Part shown: one piece after another, positions 19,985 through 30,408 of the stretch | How the letters are laid out: each line of letters starts with the position of its first letter | How positions within the stretch are numbered: position 1 is the first letter of the stretch | Assembly: GCF_016616885.1 (NCBI RefSeq) | Contig: NZ_CP067102.1 | Location: 4,182,501-4,246,500, forward strand | Reading direction: 5' to 3' | DNA length: 64,000 bases | DNA from: Bradyrhizobium diazoefficiens | GTDB lineage: Bacteria; Pseudomonadota; Alphaproteobacteria; Rhizobiales; Xanthobacteraceae | The notes under the pieces: model-generated | Database searches by the model: none | Seen by the model: the letters and a program-made list of their open reading frames with translations, nothing else | Told to the model about the DNA's origin: nothing | Program-made: the position numbers and the translations under genes

Positions 19985-20311
19985 ATGATCTACGAGATGC
20001 GCCAGTATCGTTGCGTGCCCGGCCGTCTGCCGGCGCTGCTGAAGCGCTTTGAAACGATCACGCTGAAAATCTGGGAGAAGCATGGCATCCGCCAGGCCGG
20101 GTTCTTCACCACGCTGATCGGCGAGTCCCACCAGGAGCTGACCTATTTCCTGGCCTGGGAGTCGCTCGCCGAGCGCGAGAAGAAGTGGAGCGCCTTCGTG
20201 ACCGACCCGGACTGGATCGAGGGGAGCGCCAAATCGGTGGCCGATGGCGAGATCGTGGCCAACATCGTCAGCCAGATTCTGAAGCCGACGGCTTTCTCTT
20301 CGGTCAAATAG
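19985..20311 (+). CDS. NIPSNAP-family protein
   Basis: A 108-residue ferredoxin-like alpha/beta-barrel protein of the NIPSNAP family (start MIYEMRQYRCVPGRLPALLKRF, central FTTLIGESHQELTYFLAWES). The family's biochemical role in bacteria is not established. The ATG follows a gagga ribosome site. It stands about 110 bases ahead of kdsA on the same strand and may share its transcript. Confidence 0.85.
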   Translation: MIYEMRQYRCVPGRLPALLKRFETITLKIWEKHGIRQAGFFTTLIGESHQELTYFLAWESLAEREKKWSAFVTDPDWIEGSAKSVADGEIVANIVSQILKPTAFSSVK

Positions 20312-20419
20312 CGATCCTTCGGGCTGCGGCGCAACCCTGATATACGACGGCCGGCGCCGAATGGGGTTGATCCCACCCACTCGGCCGCTATGGTCGCCCC
20401 GAAACAGGGATTTTGCGTC

Positions 20420-21271
20420 TTGAGCACCAGTCAATCTGCAGCGCCGGTCGTCACCGTCGGGTCGGTCAAATTCGGCAATGATCTGCCGATCTCGATCATT
20501 GCCGGCCCGTGCCAGCTCGAAAGCCGTCAGCATGCGCTGGAGGTCGCCTCCGCGCTGAAGGAGATCGCGGCGCGGCTCAAGATCGGGCTCGTCTACAAGA
20601 CCTCCTTCGACAAGGCCAACCGCACCAGCGCGTCGGCGGAGCGCGGTCTTGGCTTAGCGCAGTCGCTGCCGATCTTCGCCGAGATCCGTTCCTCGCTGGG
20701 CTTGCCCGTGCTGACCGACGTGCACGACGCCGCGCAATGCGCCGACGTGGCGCAGGCCGTCGACGTCCTGCAGATCCCGGCCTTCCTGTGCCGGCAGACC
20801 GATCTGCTGCTCGCCGCGGCCGCAACCGGCAAGGTGGTCAACGTCAAGAAGGGGCAATTCCTGGCGCCCTGGGACATGACGAATGTCGTGAGCAAGATCA
20901 CCAGCGCCAACAATCCCAACGTGCTCGTCACCGAACGCGGCGCCTCCTTCGGCTACAACACGCTGGTCTCCGACATGCGTTCGCTGTCGATCATGGCGCG
21001 AACGACCGGCGCGCCCGTGATCTTCGATGCCACCCATTCGGTGCAGCAGCCTGGCGGGAAGGGCGCGTCCTCCGGCGGCGAACGCGAATTCGTGCCGGTG
21101 CTGGCGCGCGCGGCCGTGGCCGTCGGCGTCGCCGGCGTGTTCATCGAGACTCACCCTGATCCCGATCGCGCGCCTTCCGACGGCCCGAACATGGTGCCGC
21201 TGCATCAGTTCGAAGGGCTGATCCGCACCCTGATGGCATTCGACGCGCTAGCGAAGGGCCAAGCGCACTGA
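20420..21271 (+). CDS. kdsA: KDO-8-phosphate synthase
   Basis: Condenses phosphoenolpyruvate with arabinose 5-phosphate to make KDO-8-phosphate for the lipopolysaccharide core. Family blocks are [46 protein letters not shown] and [11 protein letters not shown]. The Cys-containing IIAGPCQ and the downstream Cys/His pattern do not settle whether it is metal dependent. I use the TTG at 20420, which gives the common length of 283 residues; an ATG at 20390 lacks a ribosome site. Its TGA stop overlaps the start of the MFS gene by one base. Confidence 0.95.
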   Translation: MSTSQSAAPVVTVGSVKFGNDLPISIIAGPCQLESRQHALEVASALKEIAARLKIGLVYKTSFDKANRTSASAERGLGLAQSLPIFAEIRSSLGLPVLTDVHDAAQCADVAQAVDVLQIPAFLCRQTDLLLAAAATGKVVNVKKGQFLAPWDMTNVVSKITSANNPNVLVTERGASFGYNTLVSDMRSLSIMARTTGAPVIFDATHSVQQPGGKGASSGGEREFVPVLARAAVAVGVAGVFIETHPDPDRAPSDGPNMVPLHQFEGLIRTLMAFDALAKGQAH

Positions 21272-22482
21272 TGCACGAGCCCCTGGCCAGGCCGTCGTCC
21301 GACCAGAAGTTTCCGCCTGCGATCAATATCATCGCGCTCGCCAGCTTCTCCGCTGCGTTGTCGACGCGCGCGCTCGATCCGGTGCTGCCGCATGTTGCGG
21401 AAGAATTTTCGATCAGCATCACGACGGCGGCGAGCATCGCGGCCGGCTATGCGCTGATTTACGCGCTGATCCAGCCGATTGTCGGCGCGGCGGCCGACTT
21501 GTTCGGCAAGGCGCGGCTGATGACGTTGTGCCTGGCGCTGCTCGGCGTCGCCTGCATTCTGGGCGCGCTTTCCACATCGTTCTCGGGTCTGTTCGCGAGC
21601 CGCATGCTCGCGGGCATCGCCTCGGGCGGCGTGTTCCCGGTTGCGCTCGGCCTCACCGCCGATCTCGTTGTGCCGGCGAAACGGCAGGTGGCGATCGGGC
21701 GCACGCTGGCGGGGTCGATGACCGGCAATCTGCTCGGCGCGACCGCTTCGGGCATCATCGGCGATCTCGTCGGCTGGCGCGGCGTGCTCGTCATCATCGG
21801 CGCACTCGGCCTGATTGCGGCCGTTGCCGTCGCGGCGGGCTTTCGCGGCGCCGCGCTGACGGCGCCGCCGAAGAGCGATCTGAAGACCCTGCGGCAGGGC
21901 TATCGCACCATCCTCGCCAATCCCAACGCGCGTTATTGCTATTCGGCCGTATTCGTCGAGGGCTGCTGCGTGTTCGGCCTGTTTCCCTTCATCGCCGCCT
22001 TGCTGTTCGATCTCGGTGAGACCTCGTTGTCGATTGCGGGCATCGTCATCGCGGGTTTCGCGGTCGGCGGACTGTTCTACACCTTCACGGTCTCGCGCTT
22101 CCTGCCGCGACTGGGCGTCAAGGGAATGATGATCGCAGGTGCGAGCCTCGTCGCGCTCCAGCTCGCGGCACTCGCCCTTGGGCCCGGCTGGAAGGTCCAA
22201 TTCACCATCATGCTGCTGATGGGCTGGGGCTTCTACATGATCCATGGCTGCTTGCAGGTGTTCGCCAGCGAGCTGTCGGTCGAGGCGCGGGCGACAGCGA
22301 TGTCGCTGCACTCGTTCTTTTTCTTCATGGGCCAGACGGTCGGTCCGCTCGCTTATGGCCTGGGTCTCCAGCATGGAGGTCGAGTGCCGACGCTGTTTGC
22401 GAGCGCAGGGATCATGGTGGTGCTGGGGCTCGTCTGTGCGCGGATGCTCAAGCCGCGAGCACCGTCCGATGCGCGGGCCTGA
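21271..22482 (+). CDS. Major facilitator superfamily transporter
   Basis: A 403-residue permease with about 12 membrane helices and an MFS loop (GAAADLFGKARLMT) between helices 2 and 3. It resembles drug/metabolite exporters of the DHA1 type; the substrate is unknown. The start codon overlaps the kdsA stop (TGATG), so translation is coupled to kdsA. That coupling does not by itself imply a role in lipopolysaccharide synthesis. Confidence 0.88.
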   Translation: MHEPLARPSSDQKFPPAINIIALASFSAALSTRALDPVLPHVAEEFSISITTAASIAAGYALIYALIQPIVGAAADLFGKARLMTLCLALLGVACILGALSTSFSGLFASRMLAGIASGGVFPVALGLTADLVVPAKRQVAIGRTLAGSMTGNLLGATASGIIGDLVGWRGVLVIIGALGLIAAVAVAAGFRGAALTAPPKSDLKTLRQGYRTILANPNARYCYSAVFVEGCCVFGLFPFIAALLFDLGETSLSIAGIVIAGFAVGGLFYTFTVSRFLPRLGVKGMMIAGASLVALQLAALALGPGWKVQFTIMLLMGWGFYMIHGCLQVFASELSVEARATAMSLHSFFFFMGQTVGPLAYGLGLQHGGRVPTLFASAGIMVVLGLVCARMLKPRAPSDARA

Positions 22483-22675
22483 AGGAAGTGTCGAGATGCC
22501 GGTTGTCCGTATTCTTCGAAAAAAACGAACGGTAGCGCGATCGTAACCGGTTCGTTGGCGGCGAACGAGACGGGCCGGCCGGAATGTTGAAAACAATCTA
22601 AAATCGTTGATATGGCCGCGTTGCCACCACTAAGCTATTCGGGCGTTGCAATCGCCTGCGGATGTGGGGGGACCG

Positions 22676-24100
22676 GTGAGCTCATTGACCGCCGACCTCG
22701 ACCGGTTCGTCGAGGATGTGCGCCGGCACTACCGGGTGCCGGGTATCGCTGTTGCAATTGTCCGTGGCGGGCAGGTCATTCACGTCGCTGCGTACGGACT
22801 GCGCCGTCTCGGCAGCGATGCGACCGCCGATATCGACACCGCATTCGCGATCGGCTCCTGTACCAAGGCCGTCACATCAGCGGTTGCGGCCGCGCTGGTC
22901 GATGATGGCAAGTTCGGCTGGGATGACCGCGTTCGCACCTATCTGCCGGACTTCCAGCTTCACGATCCCTGGATCAGCGATCACGTGACGATCCGGGATC
23001 TCTTGGCTAACCGGACTGGGCTTTCGCGCGCCAGCGTCGGCGAATACGGCTCCGACCTGAGCCGGGCCGATATCCTGCAGCGGACGCAGACCATTCCCTC
23101 GGCCTGCGGCTTTCGCGATCAATTCGCATATTGCAATATCGGCTTTGTCGCGGCCGCGGAGGCGATGGCCCAATGTTCCGGCGCGACCTTTGATCGCTTG
23201 GTCGATCAGCACATCCTGCGTCCTCTCGGGATGACCGCCAGCAGGGTCGGCGGTTCGGCTGTAGTCACGGACAACGTGGCGGTGCCGCATTATCCGATCG
23301 ACGGTGAGGTGCGGCCCGTTCCGGCGATGGTCACCGACAATCTTCTTGGCGCGCTGGGCATGATGATGAGCGCGCGAGATGCGGCACGATGGCTCGCTTT
23401 CCATCTCGGTGAACAAGCGCGCAGGTCAGCGATCGCGGAAACGCATCTGCTGCAGATCGCCAAACGCGACCGCCGCCTCGACGAAGGTTATGGTCTTGGC
23501 TGGTACGTCCGCAACCGACGCGTCCAGCATGAGGGGGCCCAGCGCGGATTCCGCGCCAACATCTGGTGCGATCTTGAGGCCGGGACTGGAATCTTCGTCG
23601 CCACGAATTTGGGCATCGGGAGGGCTCACTTCGCCATCACCAATCACATCATCCAACGCTGCCGCGGCGAAACCCTGCTCGACTGGATCGCCGAGATCGA
23701 TCGGCTCGATCAGTGCGAGCTGAACCAGCGGATGGCGAGTTTTGTGCAGGAGCGGCGCGATCGACCGATATCATCGTCGGGCCTGCGGCTGAACGACTTC
23801 ACGGGCACGTTTCGGCATCCCGGATTCGGCGTGCTACGCATCGACTCTCGCGGTGACCATCTGTGGTTTCGGATTGAGCACCTCTCCGGTTTCGATGGAC
23901 CGCTGATGCGCTACTCGGCGATGGGCTTCGAGTACCAGGGCGACCGCGACTCGATGGCGTGGCCACCGCTTGCGATTCCGCGGGAGCCGCGCGGCGACTG
24001 TGCCCGGGTGCAGTTCAGAGCGGAGAACGGCGTCGTCAACGGGCTGGCTTGGTCGGATTGGTTCGGCACAGCCCACTTCTTTCGGGATCGGACCGGCTGA
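22676..24100 (+). CDS. Serine hydrolase, class C beta-lactamase family
   Basis: A protein of about 474 residues with the PF00144-type fold: the nucleophile Ser in IGSCTKAV (SxxK), the Tyr in FAYCNIGF (YxN) and the HEGAQRGFR segment in place of KTG. A C-terminal beta domain (from about residue 380) is common in family members that act as esterases or D-aminopeptidases. There is no signal peptide, so a cytoplasmic esterase or peptidase is more likely than a true beta-lactamase. The start is uncertain: the GTG at 22676 follows a G-rich ribosome site closely, and a TTG at 22646 is in frame. Confidence 0.85.
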   Translation: MSSLTADLDRFVEDVRRHYRVPGIAVAIVRGGQVIHVAAYGLRRLGSDATADIDTAFAIGSCTKAVTSAVAAALVDDGKFGWDDRVRTYLPDFQLHDPWISDHVTIRDLLANRTGLSRASVGEYGSDLSRADILQRTQTIPSACGFRDQFAYCNIGFVAAAEAMAQCSGATFDRLVDQHILRPLGMTASRVGGSAVVTDNVAVPHYPIDGEVRPVPAMVTDNLLGALGMMMSARDAARWLAFHLGEQARRSAIAETHLLQIAKRDRRLDEGYGLGWYVRNRRVQHEGAQRGFRANIWCDLEAGTGIFVATNLGIGRAHFAITNHIIQRCRGETLLDWIAEIDRLDQCELNQRMASFVQERRDRPISSSGLRLNDFTGTFRHPGFGVLRIDSRGDHLWFRIEHLSGFDGPLMRYSAMGFEYQGDRDSMAWPPLAIPREPRGDCARVQFRAENGVVNGLAWSDWFGTAHFFRDRTG

Positions 24101-24150
24101 AGCCGGTGGTCAGGCTTCCAGCCCCGGCCGCGATTGGGCGCGACGCCTAC

Positions 24151-24166
24151 AGCGTTGATCAACGCT
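24151..24166. promoter_or_regulatory. Perfect 16-bp palindrome upstream of the stress protein gene
   Basis: agcgttga-tcaacgct is a perfect palindrome in the 246-base gap between the serine hydrolase and the universal stress protein, about 180 bases before the latter's start. It could be a dimer-binding site. It is not a FixK/FNR box, since the half-sites touch. No other feature is seen in the gap. Confidence 0.4.
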
Positions 24167-24346
24167 CTATGCGAAGGCAATCGATCGAGCAGATGTGGCA
24201 CTACAACGCGCGAAGCGAACGCCTCGCTGCGCCGCGAACTGTGCGCCGAGATATCGAGATTGAAATAAAAGCGGATAGACCCAAGGCCGGGATCGGACCA
24301 TATTCAGAGGCATCACTTGCGGGGGCGAGCAGCAAGGAGCCACTGA

Positions 24347-24799
24347 ATGTACGCCAATATCCTCTTGAGCACCGATGGTTCGGATGTCGCAAGAAAAGGC
24401 GTCGAGCATGGAATTGCTCTGGCAAAAGCCTTGAATGCCAAAGCGACCATCGTCACCGTGACTGAAGCGCTGCCGATCGATTATGGCGGCGGACACGATT
24501 CGGGATGGATTCCTTCGCAGGACGAGATTGCTAGCTTCGACGCGGCCTGCAAGGAACGGGCAGGCAAAGTGCTTGATCAAGCGCGAGCCATGGCAGACCG
24601 GAGCGGGCTGTCGGTCGAACTCTTGCATGTTCCGAATGCGCATCCGGCCACTGCGATTGTCGGAACGGCAAAGTCCAGAGGCTGCGATTTGATTGTCATG
24701 GCTTCTCATGGGCGTCGCGGCCTCAGGAAGCTGTTTCTGGGAAGTCAGACGTCCGAAGTTCTCGTCAACGGAAGCGTGCCGGTATTGGTCGTGCCGTAG
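24347..24799 (+). CDS. Universal stress protein (UspA family)
   Basis: A single-domain 150-residue Usp. The ATP-binding pattern G-x2-G-x9-G-S is present (SHGRRGLRKLFLGSQTSE), so it is likely of the nucleotide-binding type, with STDGSD at the first beta strand and the C-terminal VPVLVV. Such proteins accumulate under growth arrest, oxygen limitation or other stress and usually act as dimers. A good aaggag ribosome site precedes it. It stands alone between oppositely oriented queF and the serine hydrolase. Confidence 0.93.
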   Translation: MYANILLSTDGSDVARKGVEHGIALAKALNAKATIVTVTEALPIDYGGGHDSGWIPSQDEIASFDAACKERAGKVLDQARAMADRSGLSVELLHVPNAHPATAIVGTAKSRGCDLIVMASHGRRGLRKLFLGSQTSEVLVNGSVPVLVVP

Positions 24800-24848
24800 T
24801 TGCTAGGGCTACGACGCGTTATTTCGCTCCGTCAGCCGAGGTCTCAAA

Positions 24849-25301
24849 CTAGCCCCGGCCGCGATAGGGCGCGACGCCTTGCTCGGGCACCCACAGGCCT
24901 CTCGGCACGCGGCCGGTCTGCCAGAACACGTCGATCGGGATGCCGCCGCGCGGGTACCAATAGCCGCCAATGCGCAAGAATTTCGGCTTGATCTCGGCGG
25001 CGATGCGCTTGCCGATCATCACGGTGCAGTCCTCGTGGAAGGCGCCGTGGTTGCGGAAGCTCGCGATGTAGAGTTTCAGCGATTTCGACTCCAGCAGCCA
25101 TTGGCCGGGCGCGTAGTCGATCATCAGATGGGCGAAATCGGGCTGGCCGGTCACCGGGCAGAGCGAGGTGAATTCCGGCACGGTGAAACGGACCAGATAA
25201 TCCGCATCCTTTTGCGGATTGGGCACGCGGTCGAGCTGGGCTTGTTCCGGTGTGTGCGGCCATTCGACCGCGCGGCCGAGCTGGAGAGATTTTTTCGCCA
25301 T
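24849..25301 (-). CDS. queF: QueF, preQ0 reductase for queuosine
   Basis: A short-type (unimodular) QueF of 150 residues that reduces 7-cyano-7-deazaguanine (preQ0) to preQ1 with NADPH in queuosine biosynthesis. The catalytic Cys48 and Asp55 are in [13 protein letters not shown], and the family motif [20 protein letters not shown] is present. Two adjacent ATG codons exist (25304 and 25301); the second is 7 bases from an AGGA ribosome site. No other queuosine gene and no preQ1 riboswitch is seen nearby. It starts close to the stop of the beta-propeller gene on the same strand. Confidence 0.95.
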   Translation of the reverse strand: MAKKSLQLGRAVEWPHTPEQAQLDRVPNPQKDADYLVRFTVPEFTSLCPVTGQPDFAHLMIDYAPGQWLLESKSLKLYIASFRNHGAFHEDCTVMIGKRIAAEIKPKFLRIGGYWYPRGGIPIDVFWQTGRVPRGLWVPEQGVAPYRGRG

Positions 25302-25349
25302 CATAACGTCCTTTCGCAGACGTCGGGATGGACGCAAACGCTGTCGTCG

Positions 25350-26327
25350 TCAACCAGCGGCGGTTGTCTGAATCAGCACAATCCGGTCGTTGCCGGACTC
25401 GCAGCCCCAGAGTTCGCCCGGCCTGCCGTCGAGTTGGCGGACATTGGCATTGGCCCTGTCGCTGGCGAAGACGTTAAACTGCTCAGTCACTGGATCGAAA
25501 CGGACAATCGCGTTGGCGGAAAAGTCCGTCAGCCAGACCTTGTCCCTGTCGTCGACATAGACGGCGTAGGTGCGGGGATGCTCGCCCGGCAGCTTCCAGG
25601 TTTTCCAGGAGCCGTCTGCCGGATCATGGACTGAGACATGGCCGCTGTTCCATTCGCTGACCCAGATTCGGCTCTTCGAATCCGACCAGACGCGCCGCGA
25701 GCCCTGGCCTGGGGTCGGCGGCTCGACGACATTGGCGTGGCCGGTTGCGAGATCGATCTTCGCGATGTAGCTGCCGGCGAGCGAGGCGTACCAGACATCG
25801 CCCTTCGGCGTCACAGCGATGCCGTAGGGACCGACGCCCTTGGGCGCGTTGAAGACGTCCATCGCGCCGGATTGCGGCGCGAGGCGGCCGTAATAGCCGG
25901 ATTGGCCGGTGAACCAGTAGGTGCCGGCTCTGTCGAACACGCCGGTGTTGAGATTGGCGTCAGCGAACTTTTCGGGCAGGCGGAACAGCGTAACCTTGAG
26001 GTGGGACGGATCGACCCGCGCGATCGCGTTCTGGCCGCCCTCGGTGATCCAGGGCGCCCCGTCGGGGCCGATGGTCACGCCGTGCGGGGCGGCGCCGTCG
26101 CCGAGGCTGATCGTCTTCGAGGTGCCATCCTTGGGGTTGAGCCGGCCGAGCATGCCCGCGCCCTGTGCGGTGAACCAGACCGCGCCGTCTGGGGCGGGGG
26201 CGAGATCGTGCAGGCCGATGCCTGGGCTTATCGGGAAATATTTCGTCCGGAACGGGCCTTCCAGGGCGATACTTGGGCGGATTGCGAGGAGGGCTGTGCT
26301 CGAAGCAAGAAACTGGCGGCGATTCAT
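25350..26327 (-). CDS. Exported Vgb-like beta-propeller protein
   Basis: 325 residues with an N-terminal twin-arginine-like signal (MNRRQFLASS) followed by six or so repeated blades of the type GVTIGPDGAPWITEGG...IARVD, as in streptogramin (virginiamycin B) lyase and NHL/SMP-30 propellers. In most environmental bacteria such proteins are not antibiotic lyases; a periplasmic hydrolase, lactonase or binding protein is possible. Divergent from eno, about 175 bases apart, and followed by queF. Confidence 0.8.
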   Translation of the reverse strand: MNRRQFLASSTALLAIRPSIALEGPFRTKYFPISPGIGLHDLAPAPDGAVWFTAQGAGMLGRLNPKDGTSKTISLGDGAAPHGVTIGPDGAPWITEGGQNAIARVDPSHLKVTLFRLPEKFADANLNTGVFDRAGTYWFTGQSGYYGRLAPQSGAMDVFNAPKGVGPYGIAVTPKGDVWYASLAGSYIAKIDLATGHANVVEPPTPGQGSRRVWSDSKSRIWVSEWNSGHVSVHDPADGSWKTWKLPGEHPRTYAVYVDDRDKVWLTDFSANAIVRFDPVTEQFNVFASDRANANVRQLDGRPGELWGCESGNDRIVLIQTTAAG

Positions 26328-26458
26328 GGCGTTACCCCGACTGTTTCAGATTGAGGTTGGACGCGCGGACCAGATGCCATGGAGCATAAGCCGAGGCTCT
26401 TCGCGCGTCAGTCGAACCGGCTCGCCCAAGCGTTCACATTTGCTTGCGCTCCGTGTAA

Positions 26459-27795
<1,337 letters not shown>

Positions 27796-27821
27796 TTGAA
27801 CAAACATAGGGAGGGGTCGAC

Positions 27822-28961
27822 ATGAGCGACGGCAACATCGGACTGCAACTACGTTCGCTGATCAAGACAAGCGGAGAGCTCGAAATCTCGCTCGTCGACG
27901 TGCCGACCCCCGAGCCCGCGGACGACGAGGTCGTCGTCCGCATCGAGGCGGCGCCGATCAATCCGTCCGATCTCGGCCTGCTCGTCGGCGCTGCCGACAT
28001 GAGCACGGCCAAGGCGTCCGGCACGAAAGAGGCGCCCGTCATCACCGCGAGGGTGCCTGATGGTGCGATGCGCGCAATGGGGGCGCGGCTCGACCAGTCC
28101 CTGCCGGTCGGCAATGAGGGCGCGGGCGTCGTCATCAAGACCGGCTCGTCCGATGCTGCGAAGGCGCTGATGGGCAAGACGGTCGCGATGATCGGTGGCG
28201 CCATGTACGCGCAGTACCGGACCCTGAAGGCGAGAGACTGCCAGCCGCTGCCCGAGGGCACGACGGCGGCCGAGGGCGCATCCTGGTTCGTCAATCCGCT
28301 CACTGCGCTCGGCATGACCGAGACGATGCGGCGCGAAGGCCACAAGGCGCTGGTGCATACGGCAGCCGCGTCCAATCTTGGCCAGATGCTGAACAAGATC
28401 TGCATCAAGGACGGCATCGGGCTCGTCAACATCGTCCGCAGCAAGGAGCAGGCGGAGATCCTGAAGAAGATCGGCGCGAAATACGTCGTCGATTCCAGCG
28501 TACCGAGCTTCCTGGACGATCTCACGGCCGCGCTGGTCGCGACCGGCGCGACCATCGCCTTCGATGCCATCGGCGGCGGCAAGCTCGCCGGCGACATCCT
28601 CAACTGCATGGAAATCGCGATCAACAAGACCGCGAAGGAATACAGCCGTTACGGCTCCAGCGTGCACAAGCAGGTCTATGTCTACGGCGCGCTCGATATC
28701 CGTCCGATCGAACTGCCGCGCGGCTTCGGCATGGCCTGGGGCGTCGGCGGCTGGCTCTTGACCCCGTTCCTGCAGAAGATCGGACCTGCCGACATCGGAC
28801 GTCTGCGCCAGCGCGTCGTGAGTGAACTGAAGACCACCTTTGCCAGCCACTACACCAAGGTGGTGTCGCTTCAGGAAGCGCTCGATCCCGCCAACTTCGC
28901 GGTGTACGCCAAGCGCGCCACCGGCGAAAAATTCCTCATCAATCCGAATAAATCTTTGTGA
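27822..28961 (+). CDS. Zinc-type/quinone oxidoreductase-like MDR protein
   Basis: A 379-residue medium-chain dehydrogenase/reductase. The N-terminal GroES-like domain has PINPSDLGLLVG and GNEGAGVVI, and the Rossmann domain has ALVHTAAASNLGQML. The structural-zinc cysteines are not visible, so a zinc-free NADPH:quinone or enoyl reductase type is more likely. The ATG follows aggg at a suitable distance, 34 bases after eno. The substrate cannot be predicted. Confidence 0.82.
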   Translation: MSDGNIGLQLRSLIKTSGELEISLVDVPTPEPADDEVVVRIEAAPINPSDLGLLVGAADMSTAKASGTKEAPVITARVPDGAMRAMGARLDQSLPVGNEGAGVVIKTGSSDAAKALMGKTVAMIGGAMYAQYRTLKARDCQPLPEGTTAAEGASWFVNPLTALGMTETMRREGHKALVHTAAASNLGQMLNKICIKDGIGLVNIVRSKEQAEILKKIGAKYVVDSSVPSFLDDLTAALVATGATIAFDAIGGGKLAGDILNCMEIAINKTAKEYSRYGSSVHKQVYVYGALDIRPIELPRGFGMAWGVGGWLLTPFLQKIGPADIGRLRQRVVSELKTTFASHYTKVVSLQEALDPANFAVYAKRATGEKFLINPNKSL

Positions 28962-29072
28962 TCTGCGATCGGACGTCAACCAAAAGAAGTCTTGCCTTCT
29001 GAGCGAAGCGGGAGACCGCGTCGACGTGGAATCCGACGATCTGATCCTCTTTGCAGATTTGCACGAAAGCTT

Positions 29073-29092
29073 GGGCCGCCGCTTGGCGGCCC
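29073..29092 (+). terminator. Hairpin terminator candidate
   Basis: gggccgcc (29073-29080), a 4-base loop and ggcggccc (29085-29092) form a perfect stem, followed by gattgttt. It lies 110 bases after the oxidoreductase gene, in a 269-base gap with no coding sequence I can support. Confidence 0.5.
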
Positions 29093-29230
29093 GATTGTTT
29101 GGGCGACGGTTTCAGAAACACAGCGTTTCCAAATTGCACCAGTTCATGCACTTGCATCCATCGATCCCGATCGCTTAAGTGCCGTTCGGCACTTCCTCTC
29201 AAGGTTCCAAGACAATCCAAGGAAAATCTG

Positions 29231-29782
29231 ATGGCCTACAATATCGTCGTGATCGCCGGCAGCCTGCGCAAGGACGGCTTCTCGCTGAAGATCGCCAAAG
29301 CGCTCACCAAGCTCGCACCGGCTTCTCTCAAGCTCGAGGTCGTCACGCTCGAGGGCATCTCCTTCTTCAACCAGGACCTCGAAGGCGCGCCGCCGGCCGA
29401 CTGGCTGGCCTTCCGCGAGAAGCTGCAGAAGTCTGACGGTGTCATCTTCGTCACGCCCGAATACAACCGCGCCATCCCGGGCGTGCTGAAGAACGCCATC
29501 GATGTCGCCTCGCGGCCCTATGGCAAGAGCTCGTTCAACGGCAAGCCGGTCGGCATCATCTCCAACTCGCCGGGCCCGCTCGGTGGCGTCAGCGCCGCCA
29601 AGACGCTCCAGAACATCCTGCCGGGCATCGCCGGCCCGATCATGCAGCAGCCCGAGATCTACCTGAACGCGGTCGGCGACGCCTTCGATGCCGAGGGCAA
29701 TCTGGCGAAGGACTCACTGAAGGGCGTGCTCCAGGCCTATATCGACGCCTTCGCCGCGCACGTCGCCAAGCATCACGGCTGA
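29231..29782 (+). CDS. NAD(P)H-dependent FMN reductase (ChrR/YieF-like)
   Basis: A 183-residue flavodoxin-fold reductase. The phosphate loop VIAGSLRKDGFSLKIAKAL and the flavin-contacting TPEYNRAIPGVLKNAIDVASRP are diagnostic. Family members reduce quinones, azo dyes or chromate and protect against redox cycling. The longer upstream frame to 29051 is noncoding. The ATG at 29231 has a ccaagga-like ribosome site. A strong hairpin follows the gene, so it is probably transcribed alone. Confidence 0.9.
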   Translation: MAYNIVVIAGSLRKDGFSLKIAKALTKLAPASLKLEVVTLEGISFFNQDLEGAPPADWLAFREKLQKSDGVIFVTPEYNRAIPGVLKNAIDVASRPYGKSSFNGKPVGIISNSPGPLGGVSAAKTLQNILPGIAGPIMQQPEIYLNAVGDAFDAEGNLAKDSLKGVLQAYIDAFAAHVAKHHG

Positions 29783-29797
29783 GGCCGCTCGAGCCTC

Positions 29798-29829
29798 CGT
29801 CATGCCCGGGATAAGCCCCGGGCATGACG
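29798..29829. repeat. Palindromic intergenic repeat, likely terminator
   Basis: cgtcatgcccggg (29798-29810) and cccgggcatgacg (29817-29829) form a perfect 13-bp stem with a 6-base loop. Elements with this sequence are common between genes in Bradyrhizobium from memory. It ends 16 bases after the reductase stop and probably serves as its terminator. Confidence 0.6.
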
Positions 29830-29890
29830 ATCCGTAGTGCGGTCAGAAGCAATTAGCACTCCCTTAACCAAGCTGGCCCATCTTGCCAAA

Positions 29891-30208
29891 ATGGTCTCCC
29901 GCGCGCGCCTCAAATCGATCCTGACCGGTCTCGCTCTCTATGCTATGGCGGCCGCCATCGTCGGCTATTTCGGCGTCAACGCCTATACCGGCAAATACGG
30001 CCTCAACGCCCGCCAGGAGCTCGACCAGGAGATCATCGCCCTGACCAGCGAGCTGGCCCAGCTCAAGCGCGAGCGCGCCCGGAGCGAGCAGCGCGTGTCG
30101 CTCTTGCGCACCGAGAAGATCGATCCTGACATGCTGGACGAGCGGGCGCGGTTCCAGCTCGATTATGTCAATCCGCACGATCTCGTTCGGATGATCCCGC
30201 AAAACTAG
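29891..30208 (+). CDS. ftsB: FtsB/DivIC-type septum formation initiator
   Basis: A 105-residue bitopic cell-division protein. One membrane helix (about 9-31, ILTGLALYAMAAAIVGYF) is followed by a coiled coil (QELDQEIIALTSELAQLKRE) and a short tail with ERARFQLDYVNPHDLV. In the family it forms a complex with FtsL and FtsQ at the septum. I start at the ATG at 29891; the upstream frame contains repeat-derived sequence. In many alphaproteobacteria it sits between eno and pdhA, as it broadly does here. Confidence 0.88.
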   Translation: MVSRARLKSILTGLALYAMAAAIVGYFGVNAYTGKYGLNARQELDQEIIALTSELAQLKRERARSEQRVSLLRTEKIDPDMLDERARFQLDYVNPHDLVRMIPQN

Positions 30209-30408
30209 CGGTTTCCGCAGCATTCGAAACGGCGCACGAAAGCCGCCCCAATTGTTCCGAAAGTCGTAGAGCCGCGACCAGGCGGCCGCCTTGACGCCGG
30301 CGTGGCGAGGGGGGCATTCCTAGTTCGGGCGCGATGCCGCTTAAGGTTGACGGAGATCAATCGGGTTGCGCGAGGCGCCGCCTAGACTGCTGCCCGGAGG
30401 AAACGGTG

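Noticed and set aside
24151..24166. FixK/FNR-type box upstream of the universal stress gene
   Set aside because: TTGA and TCAA are adjacent with no spacer; a FixK/FNR site needs a gap of several bases between the half-sites.
25302..25349. A preQ1 riboswitch ahead of queF
   Set aside because: The leader between the beta-propeller stop and the queF start is under 50 bases and lacks the typical C-rich stem-loop with A-rich tail.
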